From Dictyobacter formicarum (GTDB taxonomy: Bacteria > Chloroflexota > Ktedonobacteria > Ktedonobacterales > Ktedonobacteraceae), in assembly GCF_016587435.1 (NCBI RefSeq), contig NZ_BNJJ01000017.1, forward strand, positions 1 to 64,000: 64,000 bases of DNA, read 5' to 3'. A model generated the notes under the pieces. That model made no database searches, had not been told where the DNA came from, and saw nothing but the letters and a program-made list of their open reading frames with translations. The position numbers were made by a program, and so were the translations under genes. Shown here piece by piece: positions 27,313 to 35,863 of the stretch. Each line of letters starts with the position of its first letter. The first letter of the stretch is position 1.

Positions 27313-27924
27313 TTAGAGTATGTGCAGATCCCTCGCGCGCGCTACTGCCTGCGTACGATTCGTCACACCCAGTTTCGAGAAGATGTCGTTCATATGACGC
27401 TTGACCGTCGAGGGGGCAATCACCAGTTGCTCAGCGATTGCCGCATTTGTCGCTCCTGTAGCTAGAAGTTGCAGCGCTTCCCGTTCGCGCCCACTGAGAG
27501 GATCAAGCAGTGGTTGTGGCCTCGATTGAACGGCCTCAGGTGAGTCGGTGGAGGCAGAACTGGCGGCCAGGGCATGTGCGATCGCCTCTCTCGTCTCGCC
27601 CTGCTGTTCATACCATAGGCTGGCTCGCGTGTGAATTTCGGCAATCCTGGTTGGATGCAGCAGGGCGAGACGAGCCTGGAGCGCCTGGGCAAAGAGGTGA
27701 TGGTAGCGATACCAACGGCGCTGATGGTCGAGCGGAATGAGAAAGAGGTTTCTGTGCTCGAGATCTTCAAGCATCTCTTGCGCATAACGACTGGCAACTT
27801 CCGAGGCAAGAGAGGAGTCTTGTTGAGACTGCTCCTCCTGTGGCAGATAACCACAAAGTATGCTCGCGCACAATGGAGCGCACAAGCGATCAAGGAATGC
27901 TGTGGAGAAAAGGAAAGTCTGCAT
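27313..27924 (-). pseudogene. MalT-like LuxR regulator, N-terminus and centre missing
   Basis: The 203-residue frame starts with FLFSTAFLDRLCAPLCASIL, which in full-length LAL/MalT regulators lies about 300 residues in, after the ATPase. It then has LEDLEHRNLFLIPLDHQRRWYRYHHLFAQALQARL, and jumps within a few residues from the first TPR-like segment to LDPLSGREREALQLLATGATNAAIAEQLVIAPSTVKRHMNDIFSKLGVTNRTQAV. The last part is a complete LuxR-type helix-turn-helix, split here for quotation only by the loss of hundreds of residues before it. Both the ATPase and most of the TPR sensor are gone. The ATG does have a GGAGG site, so a short DNA-binding protein could still be made. Confidence 0.75.
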
Positions 27925-28046
27925 CAATCCTCCGGAAACACTAAGAGATCAGCCATGGCTTCCTTCAACGGGAAGCGGTCGGCTAAACGGAGCTGGATGC
28001 CGCCTCCGATGGGAACGTTCTCGTATTGGGGAACATTCCCACCCAT
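27924..28046 (-). CDS. possible 40-residue leader ORF
   Basis: An ATG at 28046 opens a 40-codon frame ending PLKEAMADLLVFPED. Its TGA overlaps the ATG of the LuxR remnant (TGATG), which would couple the two. It has no known homology to my eye and only a weak ribosome site, so it may be chance. Confidence 0.2.
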   Translation of the reverse strand: MGGNVPQYENVPIGGGIQLRLADRFPLKEAMADLLVFPED

Positions 28047-28131
28047 GATGGAACTTCTTCGTGTTTACGAGACGTTTCCATCATATTCTCATCTTTTCTT
28101 AACAACCATATGTCCCGTTCGCGTGCCTCTT

Positions 28132-28962
28132 TTATCCCTGTCGGATGGGAAGGACGGTCTGCAGGGCCTCGATGTAGCGGTCGGCCGAGCGCATGACGGC
28201 GTCATGGGCATCTTCTGGGACGATGGTGTCGAACCAGGCGGCGTAGATGCGGTCGAAGGCGTAGGGCTTGATGGTGTCGCGGATGCGGGCGACCTCGGCG
28301 GCTGGTAGCGGGATCAGGTTGGGATAACTATACATAAAGCTGACCCAGCGGCGATCGGCAACCACAGTGATGATGTCTCCGGTGAGCAGGGCACCCTTGC
28401 CGCTGGCGCCCTGAGGCCAGTGCAGTACGGTCCCGCCTGGGAAGTGGCCGCCCAGGCGTACCAGAGTGAGGTCACCGGGCAGTTGTTGCGTCTCGCCGGT
28501 CCAGAAGACGATGCGTGGATCTGGTCGCATCACCCACTGCTGATCGTCCGCGTGCAGGTAGATGGTGGCGTCGAAGCGCACCGCCCATTCAATCATGGCT
28601 GAATAGTAGTGTGGGTGGGAGATAGCGATGGCCGAGATGCCGCCGAGCTTCTTTACGGCCTCATAGGTCTCGTCGTCCAGGTAGGTGATGCAGTCCCATA
28701 AGACGTTGCCCTGCTCACTACGCACCAGCAGGCCACGCTGCCCGATGGCGAACTTCGGCGTAGTCCCGATCCCCACCAGGTGCGGTTCATGCTGCTTGAT
28801 GGTATTGCTATATTCACCTTGCCGCATCTCCTCCAGCGTCGTCCATTGTTGCCCCTGGTGCCCGACATACTGACGCTGGTCCTGGCAGATTGGGCAGGAT
28901 TCTGGCTTGTTCTCACTGGCGGCAAACTGCGTGCCGCATGTTACACAGATCCAATGTTGCAT
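28132..28962 (-). CDS. MBL-fold hydrolase with N-terminal zinc ribbon
   Basis: The ATG at 28962 follows AAGGGA; a GTG 18 bases earlier is less likely. The 276-residue protein begins with a rubredoxin-like knuckle, CVTCGTQF and CPICQD, as in the cupin/MBL proteins of soil bacteria. The hydrolase core reads GISAIAISHPHYYSAMIEWA, where the usual HxHxDH is reduced to HPHYYS. RLGGHFPGGTVLHW and GALLTGDI give the later His and Asp ligands. The missing Asp-His means the second metal site is altered. Function is unknown. Confidence 0.8.
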   Translation of the reverse strand: MQHWICVTCGTQFAASENKPESCPICQDQRQYVGHQGQQWTTLEEMRQGEYSNTIKQHEPHLVGIGTTPKFAIGQRGLLVRSEQGNVLWDCITYLDDETYEAVKKLGGISAIAISHPHYYSAMIEWAVRFDATIYLHADDQQWVMRPDPRIVFWTGETQQLPGDLTLVRLGGHFPGGTVLHWPQGASGKGALLTGDIITVVADRRWVSFMYSYPNLIPLPAAEVARIRDTIKPYAFDRIYAAWFDTIVPEDAHDAVMRSADRYIEALQTVLPIRQG

Positions 28963-29033
28963 ATGTAAAATTCCCTTCACTAAATCCTATAAGCGTTTCG
29001 TGTAAGAGTTCCGTGCTAACTTTAAACAGGATA

Positions 29034-29223
29034 TTGCAATTTCAATTGGCAGGCAAAAAGGCGCATACTAAGGTTGAGCTAGATCAACGTTGTTGTATGT
29101 AATCTATCAGGAGTTGTTGATAAAACATGTATCGTCTCCTTGCTATCGATCTGGATGGAACCCTGCTGAATCCCTCCCATCGTATCACGCCCCGAACCCT
29201 GGATGTGTTGCAGCGAGCTATGG
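29034..29223. repeat. duplicate of the HAD gene promoter and first codons
   Basis: About 190 bp here match 33840-34028 closely, from the promoter (CAATTTCAATTGG, -10 CATACT) through the ribosome site CAGGAG to codon 32 of the HAD phosphatase gene. The similarity stops abruptly after GCGAGCTATGG in both. Confidence 0.88.
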
Positions 29224-29423
29224 ACTCAGATGTTCAAGAGGAAGAGCAACCCACTATTGGGAACATTAAAGCGCAGGGCATCATTGCTCGTGCACTCTGC
29301 CACACCCGGGTCGCTCTTTTACCTTTTAATAAAAGGCAACATCAACTGTATAGCAGTATAGAGGTTTCATGTCCATCTACGCAAGCTATGCACGAAAGAC
29401 ACAATATGTGTTTCAAACCTTGA
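29127..29423 (+). pseudogene. HAD phosphatase, 5' fragment only
   Basis: The frame starts MYRLLAIDLDGTLLNPSHRI (motif I DxDGT), almost identical to the intact gene at 33932. After about 32 residues it runs into unrelated sequence and ends after 98 codons. It lacks motifs II-IV and cannot be an enzyme. Its promoter and ribosome site are preserved, so a short transcript could still be made. Confidence 0.85.
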
Positions 29424-29470
29424 AAAATAGTATTGCAGTCTTGTTCGTGATCAGCCTCCAGTGCGGGAAT

Positions 29471-30802
29471 CTATGCGAAGCGTGAACTCTTGACGGGTGA
29501 GCTATCCCATAGCATCTGGCGAAGCCCCTTTGTGCTCAATGCTGCTGGTATAGCTGCTCCGTGAGCGGTAGCAGCCGCCTTCGCCAGGGCTTGTAATTTC
29601 GGCAAATCCTCTAATGCCTCGTTCTCCACCTGGGCTTGCAGCAGTTCTGCCGCAATACTGGCTGCATCGCGCTCATCTGGTTGGGAATGTACCATCTGCC
29701 TGGCATCGTGATCAACTCTCATCTGGCTTTCCCAGGGGGCATGGTTAACCTGATAGAAGAAGGTTGTAAAGTCAGCGGTTAAGGGAAAAGCTTCTGTCCA
29801 ACAGGTTGCATGGCTCCAGAGCACCTGTCCTGGGTGATGCTGACGAAGCGAGACCAGGATTGGGCCTTCCAACAGGTTCAGATCATAAGCGGCGATCAGG
29901 CCTGGCTCTGTTTGCCCCTCATTACTCCAATACACAAGCGGAACTTGAAGTTTCAGCGCCAGAGCCTGGGCAAGAATAGTACTGCCACGCTCAGGCAAGG
30001 CAAAGACGCGCGGGACAGAGATGCCTATTTCCTTCAAGGCAGCTGCCAGGCGAAGGATGCCCTCCAGGCAGAGGCCTAGTGTATCCTGCACAAAGGCATA
30101 GCGTCCATTCATGCCCTCGTCAAAGCCATAAGGCGAGAGATGGAGCAAGAAGGCACCCGTTAAGACATAGTGCCAGCCGCGTAGATCCTGCTGGTCCAGC
30201 GAGGAAACGTCTTTGATCGCATCGGCGCGGGCCAGCATGGTAGCAATACGCCCTGCCAGTTCCTCTCGATGGTCATTTGGCTCTTGTTGGAGCGATTCAA
30301 GTAGTCTGCGTGGAGTTTCCAGATCACTGCTCATGATCGCGTTAAAGGCTAGCAGATAACGGCTCAGATAATTATGCTGTACCACCTCAGGGCGAGCCTG
30401 GAGTAGACGACAGGCCTCTGCGTTCATGCTCATAGCCTCCAGGGCACTTGCCAACTCGTTGAGTATGCCAGGCGAATCAGGAGCCAGGGCATGTGCTCGG
30501 GCGAGTGCTGTTGCCGCCAGGTCATGAAGCCTCTGTTCAAACAATTGATACCCTAAATTATACAGAGCTTGCACATCTTCAGGATTACGTATAACTGCAT
30601 GCACAAAATTGGTAAACTCTTCGCTTGCCAGGTTCGTAGAGATCTCTGCAAAGACGCTCCACGCCTCCACAAAGTCGCTTTGCTCCCAGGTTTTTCCCGA
30701 ATACCTCAAAACGGGGCGAAAGATCCGAAACGCCTCCTGCGGGTTCCCCTGTTGCAGCGCCTGTCGTGCTTGCTGTAACAGGATCATATCATCATTATGC
30801 AT
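29471..30802 (-). CDS. TPR-containing protein of unknown function
   Basis: The ATG at 30802 gives 443 residues; the ribosome site is weak. The N-terminal half is built of tetratricopeptide-like helices (LLQQARQALQQGNPQEAFRIF, VQALYNLGYQLFEQRLHDLA, ARAHALAPDSPGILNELASAL). The second half contains VPRVFALPERGSTILAQALA, which resembles a PRPP-loop or sugar-binding turn but is not a clear phosphoribosyltransferase motif. No signal peptide or membrane segment is seen. It lies among broken genes yet appears intact. The function is unknown. Confidence 0.65.
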   Translation of the reverse strand: MHNDDMILLQQARQALQQGNPQEAFRIFRPVLRYSGKTWEQSDFVEAWSVFAEISTNLASEEFTNFVHAVIRNPEDVQALYNLGYQLFEQRLHDLAATALARAHALAPDSPGILNELASALEAMSMNAEACRLLQARPEVVQHNYLSRYLLAFNAIMSSDLETPRRLLESLQQEPNDHREELAGRIATMLARADAIKDVSSLDQQDLRGWHYVLTGAFLLHLSPYGFDEGMNGRYAFVQDTLGLCLEGILRLAAALKEIGISVPRVFALPERGSTILAQALALKLQVPLVYWSNEGQTEPGLIAAYDLNLLEGPILVSLRQHHPGQVLWSHATCWTEAFPLTADFTTFFYQVNHAPWESQMRVDHDARQMVHSQPDERDAASIAAELLQAQVENEALEDLPKLQALAKAAATAHGAAIPAALSTKGLRQMLWDSSPVKSSRFA

Positions 30803-30848
30803 ACATACTCTCACATAAAAATATTCAATGACTTCTCTATATCAGAGA

Positions 30849-31094
30849 TTATAAACGATTTCTTGCTGCAGAACAAAATAGAGAGAAGGACTTATTCCTC
30901 AGGCTTGCTTCCGGATAGCCAGGACGGAAGCCTACAACCACGTAGATTATCGGAATCGCGGCGGCGCGCGCGGCAGCAATCGCGCCGTTTACGGGAGCGA
31001 GGAAATCCTCTGTTTGTGAATATCGGCTGACAATTTCCTCCTGCATATCCATGACTAAAAGGGCTGTATGCGAATGGACTTGTGTCTCAGACAC
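30849..31094 (-). pseudogene. isochorismatase family hydrolase, truncated
   Basis: A GTG at 31094 with AAAGGA upstream begins SETQVHSHTALLVMDMQEEIVSRY, the standard opening of cysteine hydrolases (catalytic Asp in LLVMDMQ). It continues through AAARAAAIPIIYVVVGFRPGYPE. After about 64 residues the homology stops and the frame ends at residue 81. The catalytic Lys and Cys regions are missing. The break is one of several clustered between 29000 and 33700. Confidence 0.8.
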
Positions 31095-31144
31095 TGCTGT
31101 TTCCTTTCTCTATACTCTCCGAGTGGGATCGGAGAACACACTAT

Positions 31145-31753
31145 TTACTTGATCTTCAAGGCGTTTATGGACGTGGCAAGGCTTTGTTCCGCTGGTCGGC
31201 ATCTTATCCAGCCAGCAAGCGCGGCGACCAGGCTGAGCATGCCTCCAATCAAGAGTGAGATCGGTGCTCCAAAGAGCACCGCCAGGCCGCCCGCGAACAG
31301 GTTTCCCAGCGGCATGCCCCCCGAGTAGACCAGCAAGTACACACTCATCACCCTGCCGCGCAGGTGAGAGGGCGCAACCGTCTGGATAGTGGTGTTGGCA
31401 ATGGTTCCCATCACAACTTGCGCGAAGCCTATCCCGGCAATTAAAGGAAGCGAAAGGATATAGAAAGGGGAGAGCGCAAAAGCGATCTCAAGGGCACAAA
31501 AGATGAGAGCCGCGATAAGCAGCGCGTGAATATTCGGTTTTTGATTGCCCCAGGCAAGCCATAGCGCTGAGAACAACGCCCCTATCCCAAAGGCCGAGCA
31601 GAGAAAGCCGTACCCGATCGATCCCGCATGAAGCACGTCTGTCGCGAAGAGGGGCAGCATGACGTTGAAATTGATCCCAAACAACATGACTGCGCCAAGC
31701 ACTCCGATTGCCAGTGCAAGGGATGGGACGTGCCAGACGTAAGACAGACCCAT
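31145..31753 (-). pseudogene. MFS exporter, C-terminal half
   Basis: From an ATG at 31753 the frame encodes MGLSYVWHVPSLALAIGVLG followed by FGINFNVMLPLFATDVLHAGSIGYG and five further helices. In full-length EntS-like/DUF894 exporters this is where the seventh helix begins, so the first six helices are missing. The ATG overlaps the stop of the recombinase remnant (TAATG). Because of a +1 shift upstream, the two also form one continuous frame to 32038. Confidence 0.8.
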
Positions 31754-32144
31754 TATTCTGGTGATTCGGCTACCTTGACGTAGCGATAGAGTGTCGCGCG
31801 CGAAATCCCCCAACGCTGCACAAATTTCTGAGGTGGAATGGCTCTGATCGGCGAACATCTGCTGGGCCAGCGCCACCTTCCCATTAGTTTTGAGCTTTCT
31901 GGGCCGCCCTCCAACGCGTCCTCTGGCCCTGGCTGCCGCTAACCCTGCATTCGTGCGCTCGCGAATGAGATCGCGCTCGAATTCTGCCAGTGCGCCCATG
32001 AGGTGAAAGATGAGCTTGCCCCGGAGTGGTGGTGTCAATCTGTTCCGTCAAACTCATAAACTCAATTCCTCGCTCTTGAAGACTTCTGAGCAGTTCGATC
32101 AGATGCTTCAAGGAGCGTCCTGCCCGATCCAATTTCCACACCAT
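31753..32144 (-). pseudogene. serine recombinase (resolvase), broken
   Basis: VWKLDRAGRSLKHLIELLRSL (32144 downward) and SLTEQIDTTTP belong to the resolvase catalytic domain. GKLIFHLMGALAEFERDLI and GRVGGRPRKLK follow in a second frame. SEICAALGISRATLYRYV, the C-terminal helix-turn-helix, closes in a third and stops at 31753. Both shifts lie in short C runs (32019-32022, 31807-31811), each explained by one extra base. The N-terminal catalytic Ser segment is absent on this strand but is found inverted at 32306. Confidence 0.85.
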
Positions 32145-32305
32145 GAGTCGTTTTCTGCGACAGATGGCTCTGTTTTTCTAGGAGTGTGTCGCCATCAGCT
32201 CCGCAAGCACAAAACGTCCCCTTGACGAATCTCATAACTCACCTCATAATCTAAATCTCAAAAGGTTGAGCATTCGACGGGAAGCCTGAGGCAAAGGATG
32301 CGTTT

Positions 32306-32389
32306 ATGAAATTTGGCTATGTGCGTGTCTCCAAACAAGAGCAACACGAGGCACTCCAGATCACATTTATAATTGGTAAGGAATTGTGA
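32306..32389 (+). pseudogene. resolvase N-terminus on the opposite strand
   Basis: ATG at 32306, with AAAGGA upstream, reads MKFGYVRVSKQEQHEALQI, the canonical start of a serine resolvase including the catalytic Ser. It then runs into unrelated codons and stops at 32389. The rest of such a recombinase lies on the minus strand just to the left, so the gene was cut and one part inverted or joined. The stop overlaps the next ATG (TGATG). Confidence 0.8.
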
Positions 32390-33408
32390 TGAAGAAACAT
32401 TCTTTTAACTTTAGCAAAGTCGTATTTCACCCCTCGACTCTGGCTATTCTCTCAGGCTTGTTCGGTGCAGTCATAGGCTTCCTCATCAACCTTGTGAGCG
32501 GAGGAAACGCATCCAATAATATCTGGATCTCGCTCGTTTTTGCCATTATGTTCAGTCTCGGGCTCACAGCATGGCAGGCATCCGAGCAGGCAAAGACCGA
32601 TAAGCAATGGATGACAATGCTTCAGGAGATGGTCTTCCAAACCTACTTCCTCACGCTTCTCACTGAGAAGCCGGAGGTATCGCAGATTGCCCAGCAACGA
32701 TTGGGTCAGGTCTTGAAATCTTTAGATGCCGAGCAGCAGCTAAGTATGTTGCATTTTTTCAGCCACAATGGCCTCTCTGTTACATTTATAGGCGATGCGC
32801 TGAGAGGGAGCAAAGCCCTTGTAGGAGCGGATCTGCGGAAGATGGAACTGCCGAGCGTGCAACTGAACGATACGGATCTGCGTTCTGTGGATCTCAGCGG
32901 TGCCAATCTCAGAGATGCCAATCTCAGTGGTGCGGCGTTGTATCGTGCTAACCTCTCCGGGGCTAATTTACTCCGGGCGAGCATGAAAGACTCTGACATG
33001 AGAGGTATAGATTTACAGGGCGCCAATCTCACTGAAGCTGATCTCAGCGGATCTGCTCTGCTTGCAGACGAGGAAACTCCTCATAACGCAAACCTGACAC
33101 ATGCCATACTCACTCATGCGAAGTTACGAGGAGCCAGTCTCATAGGCGCTGATCTCAGTGGCGCCAACTTGCGGAGCGCTGATCTCACGAAAGCGACTTT
33201 CAGCGGAGCAAATTTGCAGGGCGCCGATCTCACTGATGCTACCCTTACCGAGGTGACTTTCATCGGAGCAAATTTGCAGGGCGCCAATCTCACTGGTGCG
33301 ACTCTCACCTACGCACTGCTCGACGATGCTGATCTGCGGAACACCAGAGTGACTGATGAGCAATTGCAAGCGATCAGTACTGGCAAGAACATGAAGAGAG
33401 AGGGCTAG
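32389..33408 (+). CDS. membrane-anchored pentapeptide-repeat protein
   Basis: The ATG at 32389 follows AAGGA six bases upstream; a GTG at 32386 is the alternative. The 339-residue protein has two membrane helices (TLAILSGLFGAVIGFLINLV and NIWISLVFAIMFSLGLTAW). A short helical domain follows, then about 150 residues of A(D/N)Lxx pentapeptides (LRSVDLSGANLRDANLSGAA and so on), forming a right-handed four-sided helix. Such helices mimic DNA or act as scaffolds. The start overlaps the end of the resolvase N-terminal fragment, so the original upstream region was replaced in the rearrangement. Confidence 0.85.
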   Translation: MKKHSFNFSKVVFHPSTLAILSGLFGAVIGFLINLVSGGNASNNIWISLVFAIMFSLGLTAWQASEQAKTDKQWMTMLQEMVFQTYFLTLLTEKPEVSQIAQQRLGQVLKSLDAEQQLSMLHFFSHNGLSVTFIGDALRGSKALVGADLRKMELPSVQLNDTDLRSVDLSGANLRDANLSGAALYRANLSGANLLRASMKDSDMRGIDLQGANLTEADLSGSALLADEETPHNANLTHAILTHAKLRGASLIGADLSGANLRSADLTKATFSGANLQGADLTDATLTEVTFIGANLQGANLTGATLTYALLDDADLRNTRVTDEQLQAISTGKNMKREG

Positions 33409-33487
33409 AATTCCTCTCGTAATTCGCAGGATGGTGGCAACAGCTTCTTTCTCTGTAAAATCGTTGGAATATGCCTTGACGCGATGA

Positions 33488-33682
33488 CTCCAGCGACTGA
33501 TTATTACTTTGGTGCTGGTCATTGTCATAGGAGGGGGCTTTCTTTTTGTGCTTTCCACATTCTGGAGAAATTCAAATCCGCAAGTAATTCATGCTGAAGC
33601 AATAGCAACAATGCTAATCCAAACTACAACGATAGCTCAGCAGCAGAAAACGATCCGGATTTACTTATCAGCGCCGGGTTGA
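33488..33682 (+). pseudogene. N-terminal remnant of an anchored protein
   Basis: The open frame reads RLIITLVLVIVIGGGFLFVL followed by STFWRNSNPQVIHAEAIATM and a Gln/Thr-rich stretch before a stop at 33680. A membrane anchor plus a low-complexity stalk is how many extracellular propeller or lipoprotein genes of this group begin. No good start or ribosome site exists. The remaining sequence of 33409-33839 holds nothing else recognisable. Confidence 0.35.
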
Positions 33683-33839
33683 TATACCACTCGTCAACGC
33701 TGGTGGATACCAGGAATGCGGACTTGCGCCGCATACATGCAAATCCTTTCCTTCTCAATGTACACTGCCATCAAAAGTACGAAAAAGCTCTTTTCCACCC
33801 CCTTAAAAAAGAGCACTGAAAAATCTTACTGAAAAAGCG

Positions 33840-33931
33840 TTGCGATTTCAATTGCTGCTCAAAAAGGCGTATACTAAGGTCGAGATAAAGAAATATTGTT
33901 GTGTAAATTCTACCAGGAGTTACTTATAAAT
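33840..33931 (+). promoter_or_regulatory. promoter and leader of the HAD gene
   Basis: TTTCAA and TATACT (33870-33875, spacer 18) form a plausible promoter. It is conserved in the duplicate at 29034 as TTTCAA-18-CATACT. CAGGAG at 33914-33919 is the ribosome site. Conservation between the copies reflects shared ancestry, so it supports but does not prove function. Confidence 0.5.
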
Positions 33932-34732
33932 ATGTATCGTCTCCTTGCTATCGATCTGGATGGAACCCTGTTAAATCCTCACCATAGTATCACGCCACGG
34001 ACACTGGATGTTTTGCTGCGAGCTATGGCTTCCGGTATGCATGTTGTGATTGCTACTGGTCGCGTGCCGTATAGCGTTCATTCTGTCCTTGGAGCGCTCA
34101 CCCTGAATGCTCCGATGATTACCAGCAATGGTGCTACTATTATTGACACTCGCACAAATACTATTATATCTCAGCAATTAGTGCCTGAACAATATATATT
34201 ATCTGTGTTTGATGCTGCTCGTCGTTTAGATCTACAATTTTGTTATTATACTCATGATTATCTATACGCTGAACAAGTACTTTATACGGGACAAAACTGG
34301 TATCTGGCTGATGTGCCTGTCCGTTCGGTGCCTGATATTGCTGCGGTGTATCCTCAGCCCTGCATCAAAATCGGTGCTTATGGTGAGGCGGAGACGCTCC
34401 GCGAGAAGCGCCTGAAGCTTGAGCGGCTCTTTGCTGGTCAGCTCTATGTTACACAGACGGCTGCTCGCTGGTTGGAGTTTTTGCATCCCGAGGTCTCCAA
34501 GGCCAACGCCCTGCAACATATTGCGCGTCTGCTGGATGTTCAGCCCTCCGAGATCATAGCTTTTGGCGATAACCATAACGATCTGGAAATGTTGCGCTTT
34601 GCCGGTCTGGGAGTTGCTATGGGTAATGCTCATGAGGAAGTGAAGGCTGTTGCCGATTATGTTACTTTAACCAATTATGAAGACGGGGTCGCGGATGCAC
34701 TGGAAAAGTTTGCCCTGGCCTTACCGCGCTAG
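33932..34732 (+). CDS. Cof-type HAD phosphatase
   Basis: The ATG at 33932 with CAGGAG upstream gives 266 residues. Motif I is LLAIDLDGTLLN (nucleophile and acid Asp). Motif II is VVIATGR, motif III Lys lies in the VSKANALQHIA segment, and motif IV is IIAFGDNHNDLEML. The cap between residues 85 and 190 is of the C2B type, as in Cof/YidA/YbiV enzymes, which dephosphorylate sugar phosphates, flavin mononucleotide or pyridoxal phosphate. The substrate is unknown. Its promoter and first 32 codons are duplicated 4.8 kb to the left. Confidence 0.93.
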   Translation: MYRLLAIDLDGTLLNPHHSITPRTLDVLLRAMASGMHVVIATGRVPYSVHSVLGALTLNAPMITSNGATIIDTRTNTIISQQLVPEQYILSVFDAARRLDLQFCYYTHDYLYAEQVLYTGQNWYLADVPVRSVPDIAAVYPQPCIKIGAYGEAETLREKRLKLERLFAGQLYVTQTAARWLEFLHPEVSKANALQHIARLLDVQPSEIIAFGDNHNDLEMLRFAGLGVAMGNAHEEVKAVADYVTLTNYEDGVADALEKFALALPR

Positions 34733-34813
34733 TGTGTGTTTTCTACATCGTGCTCCATTTCCAATAGAAGAGTTTGAAGAGCTTTCCGCGCTGTTTTTAT
34801 CCTGGAAACGGTG

Positions 34814-34819
34814 TATACT
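34814..34819 (+). promoter_or_regulatory. possible extended -10 box
   Basis: TGTATACT resembles an extended -10 and matches the TATACT used ahead of the HAD gene. It lies 151 bp before the S1-domain gene. No convincing -35 is seen. Confidence 0.3.
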
Positions 34820-34969
34820 TGAATTGGCATGTAGTACAATTATAGTCATATAATATATATGAGAGGATGGAGCAAAGAATCTGGCATCGTGGTGGCGCGT
34901 GTATGTTTGTCGGCGAGCTACGTTTCTGAGTGAGTGTGTTTGAGCCACGGCAAGAAAACGAGGTGAACA

Positions 34970-35863
34970 ATGTCTGAAGAGCAGGCAGGAATGAATCCAC
35001 AGCCAGAAGATACATGGTCGCTGCTGGAAGCGCATTATAAAAATGGTCGACCGCTGGTTGGGCGTATCGTAGAGTTGATAGGGGAACACTTGATTGTTGA
35101 TATTAACGGCATTCAAGGCACAATTGAGCATGCCACGCTAGGCATTACCTGGCGCGTCGCTGACCTGACGGTTGACGAGCAGCAACTACCGGAGGAGACG
35201 CTGGTCTATCGACGCCTGGAGGCACTGCGGGGACAGGAGATTCTGGTCAGGGTGCTGGCGGTTGATCGTGATCTGCATATCCTTGCTCTCTCGCAACAGA
35301 TTGTGAGCAATGCGAACGATGTTCCTGAGCAGTATCCGCTGCGGCAGCAGTTGATAGAGCGCCTGAGGCTGCGGCAACAGCTGTTGGAGCATTTGCGTCC
35401 CGGCGATATCTGTACCGCTAAAGTGACCTCTATCTACGGTCATCATATCCGCGTAGATGTGAACGGCGTCGAAGGCATCGTCTTGCCCCAGCATATTACT
35501 ATGCAGCAGCGCCTCGTTGATCCCTGGAAGGTCGTGCAGCCAGGCCAGACCATCAAAGTGATGATTCTGGAGAAGGATAATGATCATCTGACACTGTCCC
35601 TGACCTATGCTCAGCGGTGCGATGCCGTGCTTAGCAGGCTCGCGCCGGGTGCCACCTGCCAGGCCAGCATCTCCGCCCTGGCCGACGAAGGTATCTATGT
35701 CGATCTGGACGGAGCTCTGGCCCTGGTTCCTGTGGATCAGATTGTCTCTGGCTACATTACCCATCCCGCTGATCTCTATCATCGCGGCCAGAAAGTAACG
35801 GTGCAGATTCAAGAGATTACGGCGGATAAGCGCGTCACGGCCTCCCTGCTCAAGGCTGACTAA
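34970..35863 (+). CDS. protein with three S1 RNA-binding domains
   Basis: This 297-residue protein starts at an ATG with GAGGTG upstream. Three S1-type OB folds can be read: about 25-115 ([22 protein letters not shown]), 140-215 ([31 protein letters not shown]) and 225-295 ([30 protein letters not shown]). Each shows the G-x-V and the closing L-T-L-S or V-T-A-S-L strand. It is shorter and more diverged than ribosomal protein S1 (four to six domains), and no catalytic domain is attached. A role in translation or RNA turnover is likely but not specified. The 3' end overlaps the convergent ABC gene by 14 bp. Confidence 0.85.
   Translation: MSEEQAGMNPQPEDTWSLLEAHYKNGRPLVGRIVELIGEHLIVDINGIQGTIEHATLGITWRVADLTVDEQQLPEETLVYRRLEALRGQEILVRVLAVDRDLHILALSQQIVSNANDVPEQYPLRQQLIERLRLRQQLLEHLRPGDICTAKVTSIYGHHIRVDVNGVEGIVLPQHITMQQRLVDPWKVVQPGQTIKVMILEKDNDHLTLSLTYAQRCDAVLSRLAPGATCQASISALADEGIYVDLDGALALVPVDQIVSGYITHPADLYHRGQKVTVQIQEITADKRVTASLLKAD

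Noticed and set aside
34721..35131. 136-codon ORF opposite the S1-protein gene start
   Set aside because: Antisense to the HAD end and S1 start, without ribosome site or recognisable protein pattern.
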